From NCBI GenBank assembly GCA_025361485.1, contig JANYLA010000132.1, positions 1 to 38,764 on the forward strand: DNA of 38,764 bases, read 5' to 3'. The translations under genes and the position numbers were made by a program. A model generated the notes under the pieces. The model was not told where the DNA came from. It saw only the letters and a program-made list of their open reading frames with translations, and did no database searches. This document shows, in pieces, positions 1 through 8,642 of the stretch (position 1 is the first letter of the stretch; every line of letters begins with the position of its first letter). Source of the DNA: Bacteroidales bacterium. Lineage in GTDB: Bacteria > Bacteroidota > Bacteroidia > Bacteroidales > Tenuifilaceae.

Positions 1-947
1 ATTACGTAGCCCAAGCCCTTCCACCCAAAGATGTATTCAACAAAGATTACCCCAGCCATAAGCGATGCAAACCATCCCGAAATTGCCGTAACAACAGGGT
101 TTAAGGAGTTGCGTAATGCATGTCGCCACAGAACTTTTCCGAACGATAATCCTTTGGCTTTTGCTGTTCTAATATAATCCTGCGATAGCGTTTCGAGCAA
201 CGAACTACGAGTGAGTTGGGTTACAATTGATAGCGGTCTCAATCCAAGTGTAATTGTTGGAAGTATTATATTTTTGAGTTGAAGATGAATGCCTTCGCCC
301 AAATCATCCACTACCCAAAGGTTGCCTGTTAGGTTTAGTCCAGTATATTTCCCCAAGACAAAAGCGAATAGCCAGCCAATTAGAATTGCTGCAAAGAATG
401 AGGGTAACGACATTCCTATTGCTGAAAATACAAGCGAAAATCTATCAATAAATTTATCCTTATTAATTGCCGATAATACCCCTAAACCGATACCAAGTAT
501 TGTGGCGAATATCATTGAGGTTAATGCAAGAATAAATGTATTTGGAAGTGTTTCGGCAATTATTGAAGTTACCGTTTTTTGACTTTGGTAAGAGCGTCGG
601 AGATAAGGTGCTTTAATAACCAAAATCCTTGATTTTGATATTCGAGCTATCTTGGTGTAGTTCGAATATAAGGTTTTATTGATAAAGATATAGCTCTTCT
701 TTGACCTCGGATTATGAATGGAAATAGGGGATAGGTCATTAATATATTTGAGGTACTGAGCAAAAACAGAACGGTCTAATCCTAAATCATGACGAACAGC
801 TGCAAGAGAGGCAGAATCGGAGCGCTGTCCCATCATCATCCTTGCGGGATCGCCCGGCACGAGGTTGAAAAGCAGGAATATCATAGTAACCACCCCCCAG
901 ATGATGAGGATGCTGTAGAGCGTTTTTTTGATGAGGTAGAGTAACAT
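1..947 (-). CDS. ABC transporter permease, DppB/OppB family (partial, C-terminus beyond the left edge)
   Basis: This is an inner-membrane permease of a peptide/nickel-type ABC importer. The frame is open from the ATG at 947 to the left edge, about 315 codons, so only the last few tens of residues are missing. The N-terminus (MLLYLIKKTLYS) leads into the first membrane segment and then the NLVPGDPA motif typical of DppB. Near the edge comes the cytoplasmic EAA loop that docks on the ATPase, seen as RTAKAKGLSFGKVLWRHALR followed by NSLNPV. An extra hydrophilic stretch of about 50 residues lies between the first and second membrane segments; I believe this is common in Bacteroidota members, but I did not check. 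The start lies 9 nt after the stop of the RhuM-Fic gene on the same strand, so it may be transcribed through that gene. The ATPase and binding protein are not visible. Confidence 0.88.
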   Translation of the reverse strand, partial: MLLYLIKKTLYSILIIWGVVTMIFLLFNLVPGDPARMMMGQRSDSASLAAVRHDLGLDRSVFAQYLKYINDLSPISIHNPRSKKSYIFINKTLYSNYTKIARISKSRILVIKAPYLRRSYQSQKTVTSIIAETLPNTFILALTSMIFATILGIGLGVLSAINKDKFIDRFSLVFSAIGMSLPSFFAAILIGWLFAFVLGKYTGLNLTGNLWVVDDLGEGIHLQLKNIILPTITLGLRPLSIVTQLTRSSLLETLSQDYIRTAKAKGLSFGKVLWRHALRNSLNPVVTAISGWFASLMAGVIFVEYIFGWKGLGYV

Positions 948-956
948 CTATTTTTA

Positions 957-1949
957 TTAATTCTTTCGATTAATCAAGTTAACAATTACTTTTATCATAG
1001 TATCTTTTTCTTCAGGTTTACTAACAGCAATCATAAGCGTTAATGCAACCAATGCATTGTCTGCAATGCGTTTTTGCTTGTATTCATTTAGAAGTATTCC
1101 ATTTCTTTCAAGAAAAAACAGAAAAAGAAAAGCCGCAATTCTTTTATTTCCATCGGAAAATGAATGGTTTTTAGTTACAAAGTATAATAGGTTTGCACCT
1201 TTTTCTTCAATACTCGGATAGAGGTCTATGCCTTCGAATGTTTGATATATCGTTGAAATAGAACTTTTGAATGAATTATCTTTTTCTCTGCCAAAAAGAT
1301 CACTGTTTCCATAATTTTCTTTGACAAATTTTATCTGTTTAATTGCCTCATCATAAGTCAACTGATAAATTTCTTTACCCGACGTGTACGATAATTTGAG
1401 CGTTTGATAATCGTATTGGTCAAGAATGTCAAGAGCATAGGCGTAATCAGATATGATTTTTAGTAGCCCAATGCTTTCGATGCTTGTTAACTCTTGATTA
1501 TTAATAACATTACCTAATATCTTTGCTGATTCTTGAAGTTCTTTAAGCTGTTGGGATTGTTCAATTAGTCTCTTTTCATTCAATGAATATCCCTTAATAA
1601 GATAGTCTTTTAATACTTTACTTGCCCAAATACGAAAAACAACTCCTCTTTTTGAGTTGACACGATATCCAACCGAGATTATTGCGTCAAGGTTATAGAA
1701 TTTGATTTTTCGATTAACCCTTCTTTTTCCCTCTTTTTGAACTACCGAGTATTCCTCGGTAGTTGTTGTTTCGTCTAATTCAGATGATTCGTAGATATTC
1801 TTGAGATGAAGGCTAATTGTATCTGAATCTTTTTCAAATAGTTCAGCCATCTGCTTTTGGGAAAGCCAAACTGTATTCTTATCTAATTTTACTTGGATTT
1901 CAGTATTTCCATCATCTAATTGATATATTTTTACTTCAGAATTGGTCAT
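957..1949 (-). CDS. RhuM family protein fused to a Fic/Doc domain
   Basis: This is a two-domain protein of 330 residues. The N-terminal half (about residues 1-125) has the RhuM signature, including VWLSQKQMAELFEK and the FYNLDAIISVGYRVNS block. The C-terminal half is Fic/Doc, with the active-site motif HSFSDGNKR at about residues 260-269. The lysine after GN, where AMPylating Fic proteins have glycine (GNGR), is the Doc arrangement. In Doc that loop phosphorylates EF-Tu, so kinase-type rather than AMP-transferase activity is the better guess. The RhuM-Fic/DOC combination is a recognised family with no firmly established function; toxin-like or phage-related roles are suspected. No small antitoxin gene such as phd is visible next to it. 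It sits immediately upstream of a peptide permease, an unexpected neighbour that may mark it as acquired cargo. Confidence 0.88.
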   Translation of the reverse strand: MTNSEVKIYQLDDGNTEIQVKLDKNTVWLSQKQMAELFEKDSDTISLHLKNIYESSELDETTTTEEYSVVQKEGKRRVNRKIKFYNLDAIISVGYRVNSKRGVVFRIWASKVLKDYLIKGYSLNEKRLIEQSQQLKELQESAKILGNVINNQELTSIESIGLLKIISDYAYALDILDQYDYQTLKLSYTSGKEIYQLTYDEAIKQIKFVKENYGNSDLFGREKDNSFKSSISTIYQTFEGIDLYPSIEEKGANLLYFVTKNHSFSDGNKRIAAFLFLFFLERNGILLNEYKQKRIADNALVALTLMIAVSKPEEKDTMIKVIVNLINRKN

Positions 1950-2014
1950 AAATAATAATTATCAATCTTGTATTAGGTGTATATCATTGATTATCGCGGC
2001 TTATATATTCAATA

Positions 2015-2806
2015 TTATCGTTTGTCGAATTTTTTTGCTTCTTCCCAAATAACATTCATTTCATCTAAAGTCATTGTTTTTAGTAAACGTCCTTGTTTTA
2101 TAGTTTTCTCTTCGAGATAACCAAAACGCTTGATGAACTTTCTATTGGTGCGCTCAAGAGCCGTTTCAGGTTCGATGTTATACAACCTTGCTGCGTTTAC
2201 TAAGGAGAAAAGCAAATCGCCAAATTCGGCTTCCATTTTATCGGTGTTATGAACTGAGATCTCGTGCTTCAGCTCATTCATTTCCTCCTCAACTTTTTCC
2301 CAAATCTGAGAACGCTCCTCCCAGTCAAAACCAACGGCCTTAACTTTATCTTGAATTCTATTTGCCTTGATAAGTGCTGGCAAAACTTTTGGTACACCCG
2401 AAAGAATGGTCTTATTTCCATCTTTCTCCTTCGTTTTCAGCTGTTCCCAGTTCTCCAATACTTCGTTCGTGTCTCTTACTTTGACTTCACCGAAAACATG
2501 AGGATGTCTGAAAATCAATTTTTCGCAAAGCCCATTGATAACATCTGTAATATCGAAAGCATTTTTTTCAGAACCAATTTTAGCGTAAAATACGATATGT
2601 AGAAGAATATCACCTAATTCCTTTTTTATTAGTTCAAGATCGCCATCAAGAATACTCTCAGAAAGTTCATAAGTCTCTTCAATGGTAAGCGGACGAATAC
2701 TTTCGATGGTTTGCTCTCTATCCCATGGGCACTTCTCACGGAGTTCATCCATAATGTTTAAAAGTCTTTCAAATGCCTGTAAAGGCAATGTTCTATCACT
2801 TTTCAT
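2015..2806 (-). CDS. mazG: Nucleoside triphosphate pyrophosphohydrolase MazG
   Basis: This enzyme hydrolyses (d)NTPs to NMP and pyrophosphate in the cytoplasm, a house-cleaning role for non-canonical nucleotides. Its 263 residues match the usual length of tandem-domain MazG. The first domain shows CPWDREQT (residues 26-33), the metal-binding EETYE (43-47) and its partner ExxD at E63/D66. A second, more divergent MazG repeat follows, with the EFGDLLFSLVN block. The ATG at 2806 is well placed for the family start. About 80 nt separate it from the upstream SAM hydrolase gene on the same strand, and a 9-bp tandem repeat fills that gap. Assignment is confident. Confidence 0.95.
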   Translation of the reverse strand: MKSDRTLPLQAFERLLNIMDELREKCPWDREQTIESIRPLTIEETYELSESILDGDLELIKKELGDILLHIVFYAKIGSEKNAFDITDVINGLCEKLIFRHPHVFGEVKVRDTNEVLENWEQLKTKEKDGNKTILSGVPKVLPALIKANRIQDKVKAVGFDWEERSQIWEKVEEEMNELKHEISVHNTDKMEAEFGDLLFSLVNAARLYNIEPETALERTNRKFIKRFGYLEEKTIKQGRLLKTMTLDEMNVIWEEAKKFDKR

Positions 2807-2822
2807 ATAACCCAGTTTAATT

Positions 2823-2867
2823 CTTTAACTTCTCTAACTTCTCTAACTTCTTTGACTTCTTTAACTT
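2823..2867. repeat. Five-unit 9-bp tandem repeat between mazG and the SAM hydrolase gene
   Basis: Five consecutive 9-mers are variants of CTTTAACTT (CTTTAACTT, CTCTAACTT twice, CTTTGACTT, CTTTAACTT). They lie in the short gap upstream of mazG. On the minus strand the units read AAGTTAGAG or AAGTTAAAG. The same core, GAAGTTAGAGAAGT, occurs again at the edge of the heptamer arrays near 14684. Confidence 0.9.
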
Positions 2868-2887
2868 CCGAATAACTTCTCAATTTC

Positions 2888-3685
2888 CTATTCTTCATAA
2901 AACTTAATCCTAATACTCGACCCATTCGATAGGTTAAGCAATTGTGCTGCATGGCCATTATTTATTGCAATCTCGAGCAAATCGGTTGAGTTGAAAATAG
3001 CTATAAGTTCACCCGAATCTACTTCGTTGTATGTGTTTGATATTCTTTCGACCTTATTATGCTGACTTTGAACGAATAGCTCGAACCTGCGACCTTTACC
3101 AACCCTGTCGAACAAACCCTTCGATACATTCGTAATGGCATTCATATATGAATCGATGTAGATTATGTTACCCGTAATTGCCGAGTTTTCGATGGTTGCC
3201 CGTAACGGTATTCGTTGATCGAAGTTACTTATTGATTCAGCAATACTTGCAAGATTGTTACCTTTACAAATGCCATCAATAGCCTGAATTGATGGTTCAA
3301 GAGATGCAAAGCTTCCTTTGGAAATGAACGGAAAAGCAAAAACATTCTGGGGAGGCTCTTTTAGCATCAATCCTATCAACCCATTATCGGGAACAATAAA
3401 GTTGTGCTCATCATAATTGAACGCAATCATCCGTTGCGATTGGCAGTTATCGCTATTTACCAAAACAAGATGAATAGTGCCTTTTGGGAAGTGTTTATAG
3501 CTATGACGAAGAACAAATGCTGCATGATTGAGGTTAAAGAGAGGTATCTGGTTTGTGATTTCAACCACTTTAAGCTGAGGGCAAACGGTTACGAGCTTCC
3601 CTTTAAGCACACCGTTATAGTAATCGTGCTGATTCCAATCGGTTGTTAATGTTAGTATTTGGCTCGATTCAACCTCGTTGTTCAT
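2888..3685 (-). CDS. S-adenosyl-L-methionine hydrolase (DUF62 / SAM hydroxide adenosyltransferase family)
   Basis: This belongs to the family that contains the SAM-dependent fluorinase and chlorinase, but most bacterial members use water and split SAM into adenosine and methionine. The sequence begins with the family's LTLTTDW motif; Asp16 corresponds to the conserved N-terminal aspartate, followed by DYY. The ITNQIPLF block, LVLVNSD and the FIVPDNGLIG motif follow in the expected order. The length of 265 residues fits the two-domain fold. The halogenase-specific chloride or fluoride pocket cannot be judged by eye, so hydrolase is the default reading. It is on the same strand as mazG downstream and diverges from phoH, so the promoter should lie in 3686-3842. 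Confidence 0.9.
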   Translation of the reverse strand: MNNEVESSQILTLTTDWNQHDYYNGVLKGKLVTVCPQLKVVEITNQIPLFNLNHAAFVLRHSYKHFPKGTIHLVLVNSDNCQSQRMIAFNYDEHNFIVPDNGLIGLMLKEPPQNVFAFPFISKGSFASLEPSIQAIDGICKGNNLASIAESISNFDQRIPLRATIENSAITGNIIYIDSYMNAITNVSKGLFDRVGKGRRFELFVQSQHNKVERISNTYNEVDSGELIAIFNSTDLLEIAINNGHAAQLLNLSNGSSIRIKFYEE

Positions 3686-3799
3686 TCAATTTCTTGATTA
3701 TCCTACAAAGTTGCTAAAAAAAAGCAGCTACCAGTAATCTTTGATTAAAAAGGTTATCAGTTTTAATTAACATCACTCAACCAAATATTTCTAAATGAT

Positions 3800-3807
3800 T
3801 AAATTTG
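3800..3807 (+). promoter_or_regulatory. Putative -7 promoter box for phoH-purC
   Basis: TAAATTTG is an exact match to the Bacteroidota -7 consensus TAnnTTTG and ends 35 nt before the phoH ATG at 3843. No clear TTTG -33 element stands about 20 nt upstream, so only the -7 box is claimed. Confidence 0.45.
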
Positions 3808-3842
3808 TGTGCTTTTATTCAGATAAACTATAAACATTGATA

Positions 3843-4838
3843 ATGGGCGAACGCGTAATACTAATTGAAGGGATTGATCCTTTAGCGCTTTTCGGAGTTA
3901 AAAATGCTAAATATGATATCATTGCAAAGCATTTTCCGAAGCTAAAGATTGTTGCTCGGGGAGATGAGCTAAAGGTCATTGGTGACGAAAACCAAATAAA
4001 TATTCTTGAGCAGAAAATCAATAAGATGATTGAGTTTTTTGGTCGTTATAAGTACTTGACCGATGCGAATATCCAAGATTTTCTTAATGAAACCAGCGAA
4101 ACAATTGAGAAAGCCGAAGAGGATTCAACCGATATTCTTGTTTTTGGAAATCAGGCGAAAGCAATTAAAGCCCGAACGATTAACCAACGGTTATTGGTTG
4201 AAATGTATCAAACAAACGATTTGCTTTTTGCTATCGGGCCAGCAGGTTCAGGAAAGACTTATACAGCTATTGCTCTTGCCGTTAGAGCCTTGAAAAATAA
4301 AGAGGTTAAAAGGATTATACTTACTCGCCCAGCGGTCGAAGCAGGGGAGAGGCTTGGATTTCTTCCAGGAGATATGAAAGAAAAACTTGATCCTTACCTA
4401 CAACCCTTGTACGATGCGCTGAATGACATGATACCTGTGAAGAAACTTCAAGAGTATATGGAGGACGGTACTGTGCAAATTGCGCCTCTAGCTTATATGA
4501 GAGGCCGAACATTAGATCATGCTTTTGTAATTCTTGATGAAGCGCAAAATACCACAATAAGTCAGCTTAAGATGTTCTTAACCCGAATGGGTAAAAATGC
4601 TAAGTTTATTGTAACTGGCGATATCACGCAGATTGATTTGCCCCGTAAGGAGGATTCGGGGTTAGTTAAAACTATAAGTTTGCTCGAAGGGATTAACGAT
4701 ATCGCAATAATTTACTTCGATACTCGTGATATTATTCGCCATACCTTGGTTAAATATATTGTGAATGCATTTGAGAAGTTTTCTGAATCAAAATCAAAAA
4801 ATAATTCCGTAACCGATAATCAAAATAGTAACTTATAA
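3843..4838 (+). CDS. phoH: PhoH family ATPase (YbeZ-like)
   Basis: This is a cytoplasmic P-loop NTPase of the PhoH/YbeZ group, which associates with RNA and ribosome-maturation factors. The N-terminal ~110 residues form the KH-like module of YbeZ-type proteins ([13 protein letters not shown]). The ATPase core has Walker A GPAGSGKT at residues 132-139, the [15 protein letters not shown] block and Walker [10 protein letters not shown]. The frame is also open from a TTG two codons upstream, but the ATG at 3843 gives the natural start and sits at a suitable distance from the TAnnTTTG box. purC follows 13 nt after the stop, so the two are probably co-transcribed. The last ~25 residues are a lysine/serine/asparagine-rich tail. 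Confidence 0.93.
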   Translation: MGERVILIEGIDPLALFGVKNAKYDIIAKHFPKLKIVARGDELKVIGDENQINILEQKINKMIEFFGRYKYLTDANIQDFLNETSETIEKAEEDSTDILVFGNQAKAIKARTINQRLLVEMYQTNDLLFAIGPAGSGKTYTAIALAVRALKNKEVKRIILTRPAVEAGERLGFLPGDMKEKLDPYLQPLYDALNDMIPVKKLQEYMEDGTVQIAPLAYMRGRTLDHAFVILDEAQNTTISQLKMFLTRMGKNAKFIVTGDITQIDLPRKEDSGLVKTISLLEGINDIAIIYFDTRDIIRHTLVKYIVNAFEKFSESKSKNNSVTDNQNSNL

Positions 4839-4851
4839 ACCGAACATTAAT

Positions 4852-5802
4852 ATGGAAAAGGCAATCGTCCGTACCGATTTCAACTTTCCCGGACAAACCG
4901 GGGTTTACCACGGCAAAGTGCGCGATGTATACAATATCAACAACAAGATGTTGGTGATGGTTGTATCAGACCGCATCTCGGCCTTTGATGTTGTTTTACC
5001 CAAAGGAATACCTTACAAAGGTCAGGTATTAAATCAGATTGCATCAAAGTTTCTGGATGCAACAGCCGATATCGTTCCAAATTGGAAAATAGCTACCCCT
5101 GATCCAATGGTAACTGTTGGCCATTTCTGTGAGCCATTTAAGGTTGAGATGGTTGTTCGTGGTTATTTAACAGGTCATGCTTGGCGTGAGTATAAATCGG
5201 GTAAACGCTCTATCTGTGGTATGCCAATGCCCGATGGGATGAAGGAACATCAAAAGTTCTCCACACCAATTATTACTCCAACCACCAAAGCATCCGAGGG
5301 TCATGATGAGGATATTTCGAAGGAAGATATTATCAAAACGGGATTAGTAAGCAAAGAGGATTATGAACTTCTTGAAAAATACACATTGGCTATTTTTGAA
5401 AGAGGGACTAAAATGGCTGCCGCCATGGGGCTAATTCTTGTTGATACAAAGTACGAGTTTGGTAAGAAGGATGGAAAGATTTATCTAATTGATGAAATCC
5501 ATACTCCTGATTCATCGCGTTATTTTTATGCTGATGGATATGCAGAGCGATTGGCTAAAAACGAGCAGCAAAAGCAGCTCTCAAAGGAGTTTGTTCGTGA
5601 GTGGTTGATGGATAATGGATTTCAAGGTCACGATGGTCAAAAGGTTCCTGAGATGACCGAAACCATTGTTAACCAAATCACCGAAAGATACATCGAACTA
5701 TTCGAGAATATTACAGGCGATAGGTTCATTAAAGCCGATGGAACCGATGTGGTGAAACGGATTGAAAAGAATGTAACGGAGTTTTTAAATAAACATTCAT
5801 AA
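4852..5802 (+). CDS. purC: Phosphoribosylaminoimidazole-succinocarboxamide synthase (SAICAR synthetase)
   Basis: PurC joins aspartate to CAIR using ATP in de novo purine synthesis. The 316-residue length is that of the longer, yeast Ade1-like form. Clear motifs are HGKVRDVY near residue 20, [19 protein letters not shown] (ATP/CAIR binding), [13 protein letters not shown], the [12 protein letters not shown] block, and the C-terminal [15 protein letters not shown] with the metal-binding acidic residues. The ATG start gives the family's normal N-terminus. It follows phoH closely and ends before a strong intrinsic terminator, so it closes that transcript. Confidence 0.97.
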   Translation: MEKAIVRTDFNFPGQTGVYHGKVRDVYNINNKMLVMVVSDRISAFDVVLPKGIPYKGQVLNQIASKFLDATADIVPNWKIATPDPMVTVGHFCEPFKVEMVVRGYLTGHAWREYKSGKRSICGMPMPDGMKEHQKFSTPIITPTTKASEGHDEDISKEDIIKTGLVSKEDYELLEKYTLAIFERGTKMAAAMGLILVDTKYEFGKKDGKIYLIDEIHTPDSSRYFYADGYAERLAKNEQQKQLSKEFVREWLMDNGFQGHDGQKVPEMTETIVNQITERYIELFENITGDRFIKADGTDVVKRIEKNVTEFLNKHS

Positions 5803-5824
5803 AAGGTAACTATATATTGATACT

Positions 5825-5852
5825 AAGCGGTGCATTATGCACCGCTTTTTTT
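5825..5852 (+). terminator. Intrinsic terminator after purC
   Basis: A perfect 8-bp stem GCGGTGCA/TGCACCGC (10 bp with the flanking A-T pairs) encloses the loop TTA and runs into seven T residues. It ends the phoH-purC transcript. Confidence 0.92.
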
Positions 5853-5883
5853 GTGTAATTGAGGATATAAGTTTTTACCTTCG
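5850..5883 (+). promoter_or_regulatory. Possible promoter of the fucosidase gene
   Basis: TTTG at 5850-5853, within the terminator T-run, is followed after 22 nt by TACCTTCG at 5876-5883. This is a one-mismatch version of TAnnTTTG, 45 nt ahead of the fucosidase ATG. Spacing is slightly long and the -33 box overlaps the terminator tail, so this is tentative. Confidence 0.35.
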
Positions 5884-5928
5884 TAAGCATGTTTTTACTT
5901 ATTTAATTTTAGTTGACACAAGCCACCA

Positions 5929-7383
5929 ATGAAACCAATTAGAAATATCATTCTTAGTGCATTAATGTTAATCGTGTGTTGTATTCAGAACACTTCGGCC
6001 CAACACCAGTCTTATTTTCCCGATAAGGATACTGCAATTCAACGTAGGCTAGAGCAATGGAAGGATCTGAAATTCGGATTGCTAATGCATTGGGGTACAT
6101 ACAGCCAGTGGGGTATTGTTGAGAGCTGGAGCATATGCCCCGAAGATGTAAGTTGGGCTACGGGTGGAAGAAAGAAAGGTGTGGCTGATAACTATAATGA
6201 TTATGTTAAGGCTTATGAGAACCTTAAAACAACATTTAACCCAGTAAGGTTTAACCCTGAAAAGTGGGCCGCTGCAGCTAAAGAAGCTGGTATGAAATAC
6301 ATTGTATTCACTACCAAACATCATGATGGGTTTTGTATGTTTGATAGTAAGTACACCGATTATAAAATCACTGATATAAATTGCCCTTTTTCATCTAATC
6401 CTAGGAGTAATATTACCAAGGAGGTATTCACTGCATTCCGGAATGAAAATTTTTGGATAGGTGCTTACTTCTCAAAACCCGATTGGCATTCCGATTTTTA
6501 CTGGTGGCGTCAATTCCCGGCTTGCGATCGTAATGCCAACTACTCCATATTAAAACACCCTGAACAGTGGGCGAAATATGTTGAGTATACCCATAATCAG
6601 ATTAATGAGTTGGTTAGTGATTATGGAAACATCGATATCCTTTGGTTAGATGGAGGATGGGTACGAAAGAAAACGGATGAAGAGGTTAAGGACGAATTAC
6701 AGGAAGTAACGGAGAGTAGTCGCTCTTATCGTAATCCACAAAGTCAGGATATCGATATGCCCCGTTTAGTAAGAGAGGTAAGATTAAAGCAACCTAGGAT
6801 GATTGTTGTTGATCGAGCCGTACCCGGGGAACAACAGAATTATCTTACCCCTGAGCAACAGATACCAAATGAGGGATTCCCCTATCCATGGGAAACCTGT
6901 ATGACTATGGCTACAAGTTGGAGCTACGTTCCCAACGATATTTATAAACCTACCAATGAGATCATTGAGAAATTGGTTGATATTGTAAGTAAGGGGGGCA
7001 ACTACTTACTAAACATTGGGCCAGATCCCAATGGTGAACTTGATCCGACTGCCTATCTTCGACTAAAGGAGATTGGTGCGTGGATGAAAGTAAACGGTGA
7101 AGCAATTTATGGTACCCGAATGTATTCAAGTTACAACGAAGGTGATTCTATTCATTACACACAGACAAAGGATGGGAGAACCCAATATATTTTTATGAAT
7201 GAGTTTCCTGAGGGGAAACTAAATCTTTCAAAAATCTCTTTTTCTGAAACGGCTAAACTACAACTTCTTGGTAGCGATAAGCAAATATCGTGGAGAAAGA
7301 CAAGTCAAGGAGTGGAAATTACCATTCCATCTATGTTAAAAACAGTTACGAATCATGTTTGGGTATTAAAAGTTAAGAGCTAA
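5929..7383 (+). CDS. Secreted alpha-L-fucosidase, glycoside hydrolase family 29
   Basis: This retaining exo-fucosidase releases L-fucose from glycans outside the cytoplasm. Residues 1-24 form a signal peptide ending TSA/QH. The catalytic barrel opens with KFGLLMHWGTYSQWG, followed by FTTKHHDGFCMFDSKYTDY, both hallmarks of GH29. LWLDGGW places the catalytic nucleophile at Asp241. The general acid/base cannot be fixed by eye because it varies between GH29 subfamilies. A short beta-sandwich-like C-terminus follows at about residues 390-484; the 484-residue length is normal. It is a single gene with no SusC/SusD pair or sulfatase nearby, so it is not part of a visible polysaccharide-utilisation locus. 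It converges with the DUF3999 gene. Confidence 0.93.
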   Translation: MKPIRNIILSALMLIVCCIQNTSAQHQSYFPDKDTAIQRRLEQWKDLKFGLLMHWGTYSQWGIVESWSICPEDVSWATGGRKKGVADNYNDYVKAYENLKTTFNPVRFNPEKWAAAAKEAGMKYIVFTTKHHDGFCMFDSKYTDYKITDINCPFSSNPRSNITKEVFTAFRNENFWIGAYFSKPDWHSDFYWWRQFPACDRNANYSILKHPEQWAKYVEYTHNQINELVSDYGNIDILWLDGGWVRKKTDEEVKDELQEVTESSRSYRNPQSQDIDMPRLVREVRLKQPRMIVVDRAVPGEQQNYLTPEQQIPNEGFPYPWETCMTMATSWSYVPNDIYKPTNEIIEKLVDIVSKGGNYLLNIGPDPNGELDPTAYLRLKEIGAWMKVNGEAIYGTRMYSSYNEGDSIHYTQTKDGRTQYIFMNEFPEGKLNLSKISFSETAKLQLLGSDKQISWRKTSQGVEITIPSMLKTVTNHVWVLKVKS

Positions 7384-7409
7384 TTTGATTATAATAAAAA
7401 ATTTTTATC

Positions 7410-8636
7410 TTAATCCTTGGTTTTTATCATATTATATGAGAACCATCCAAGTATTCCAATAATTACAGCCATTATAACCCATAACCAAATCCTGTTTTGG
7501 AAAAGTGGTTTTACTTTTTGCTTTGCCTCTTTTTTAGTGAATTGCTCTTCACCTAATTCTAGCGAAATCAATGGTTTTGGGATCTTATCGGCAAAACGGG
7601 TGATATCATAGCTAGGTGCATAAACGTTTTTGTTGCCGTATGCTAGATAGTATTTAGCAGATTCCGAAAAGCGAGCAATTAGCTCATATTTGTAACCTTT
7701 AACAATGATTGAATCAATTTCAAGCGGTTTATTATCTTCATTATCAATGATAACTCGCAGGTTTTTAAGAATTGTACTTGCAAATCGAAATTCATTCTTT
7801 TCAAAGGAATTAACGGTTCCCGTTTCCAAAGTGTTATAATGATACTTCCATCCCTGCTCGGTTTTAACGCTATCAGTAAGATATTGAATGGTTATTGGTC
7901 GGTAGTAATCGAATCCATTTTTAATTTGAATCTTGACATAGCAAATAGGAACCAACGCTTTTAGGTTGAGGTCGATAACTGTTTCCTTGTTTTGCTTCTG
8001 AATCTTAGTGTTACTGATAATAATCTTATTGTAATTGCCATTGGTAAAGGCATCCAATGATATTACTGCAGAGGTTAACTCAGGTTTTACTTTACTTTTT
8101 ATTAAAACTCTGTAATAACGATACTTTGAATCGGGAAAAGTTAACTTGGTAAAACGGAAATTGGTTAAATCGTTATTTATTGAAAGGATTCTGTAATCTT
8201 CAATAATAGTGAACCATTCCTGCTGATTTTGACCTCCTTCAAGAGTTAATCTCCAATCAAAATTTTGCTCATTAAAATTGAGTTCTATTCGGTTTATCGG
8301 AGTTTTAGTGGGTATTTCAAATGTGAAAAAGTATCCGCTTTCATTCTTCGACTCATTGAGCAGATTATATGCCACATCTTTTTGCGATATTTTTTCGTCC
8401 GAGACCTCAATAAAGTAAGGCGCTTCAATGGTATCATTGCTTGGAGTTATTCCAAGTATTCTGATATCTGAAAAATCAGCTGAAATCTTTCCGAAAATAT
8501 CGTTAGGTAACACAATTTTGTGCCACTGCTCTTTTACTCCATTTATCTCCCTTTTGTAGTCATAATGCTTAGTTTGACTGTAAGCGCTTAAACAAATAAA
8601 TAGGAGCAGGGCTATAAGTAATAGTCTGGTTTTCAA
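7410..8636 (-). CDS. DUF3999 family exported, membrane-anchored protein
   Basis: The 408-residue protein has a signal peptide (about residues 1-20, ending AYS/QT), a long beta-rich periplasmic region, and a single C-terminal membrane helix (about 385-403, IWLWVIMAVIIGILGWF). This layout and the upstream DUF2339 gene match the DUF3999 family, which commonly accompanies DUF2339. The biochemical role is unknown; an envelope function is all that can be inferred. It starts 6 nt after the stop of the DUF2339 gene, so the two are an operon and probably a complex. Confidence 0.8.
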   Translation of the reverse strand: MKTRLLLIALLLFICLSAYSQTKHYDYKREINGVKEQWHKIVLPNDIFGKISADFSDIRILGITPSNDTIEAPYFIEVSDEKISQKDVAYNLLNESKNESGYFFTFEIPTKTPINRIELNFNEQNFDWRLTLEGGQNQQEWFTIIEDYRILSINNDLTNFRFTKLTFPDSKYRYYRVLIKSKVKPELTSAVISLDAFTNGNYNKIIISNTKIQKQNKETVIDLNLKALVPICYVKIQIKNGFDYYRPITIQYLTDSVKTEQGWKYHYNTLETGTVNSFEKNEFRFASTILKNLRVIIDNEDNKPLEIDSIIVKGYKYELIARFSESAKYYLAYGNKNVYAPSYDITRFADKIPKPLISLELGEEQFTKKEAKQKVKPLFQNRIWLWVIMAVIIGILGWFSYNMIKTKD

Positions 8637-8642
8637 TTCTAT

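Noticed and set aside
289..582. Open plus-strand frame of 97 codons
   Set aside because: It is antisense to the ABC permease, whose frame is open across the whole region with clear DppB motifs.
7394..7408. AT-only palindrome between the fucosidase and DUF3999 genes as a bidirectional terminator
   Set aside because: ATAAAAA/TTTTTAT has no G-C pairs and would form a very weak stem.
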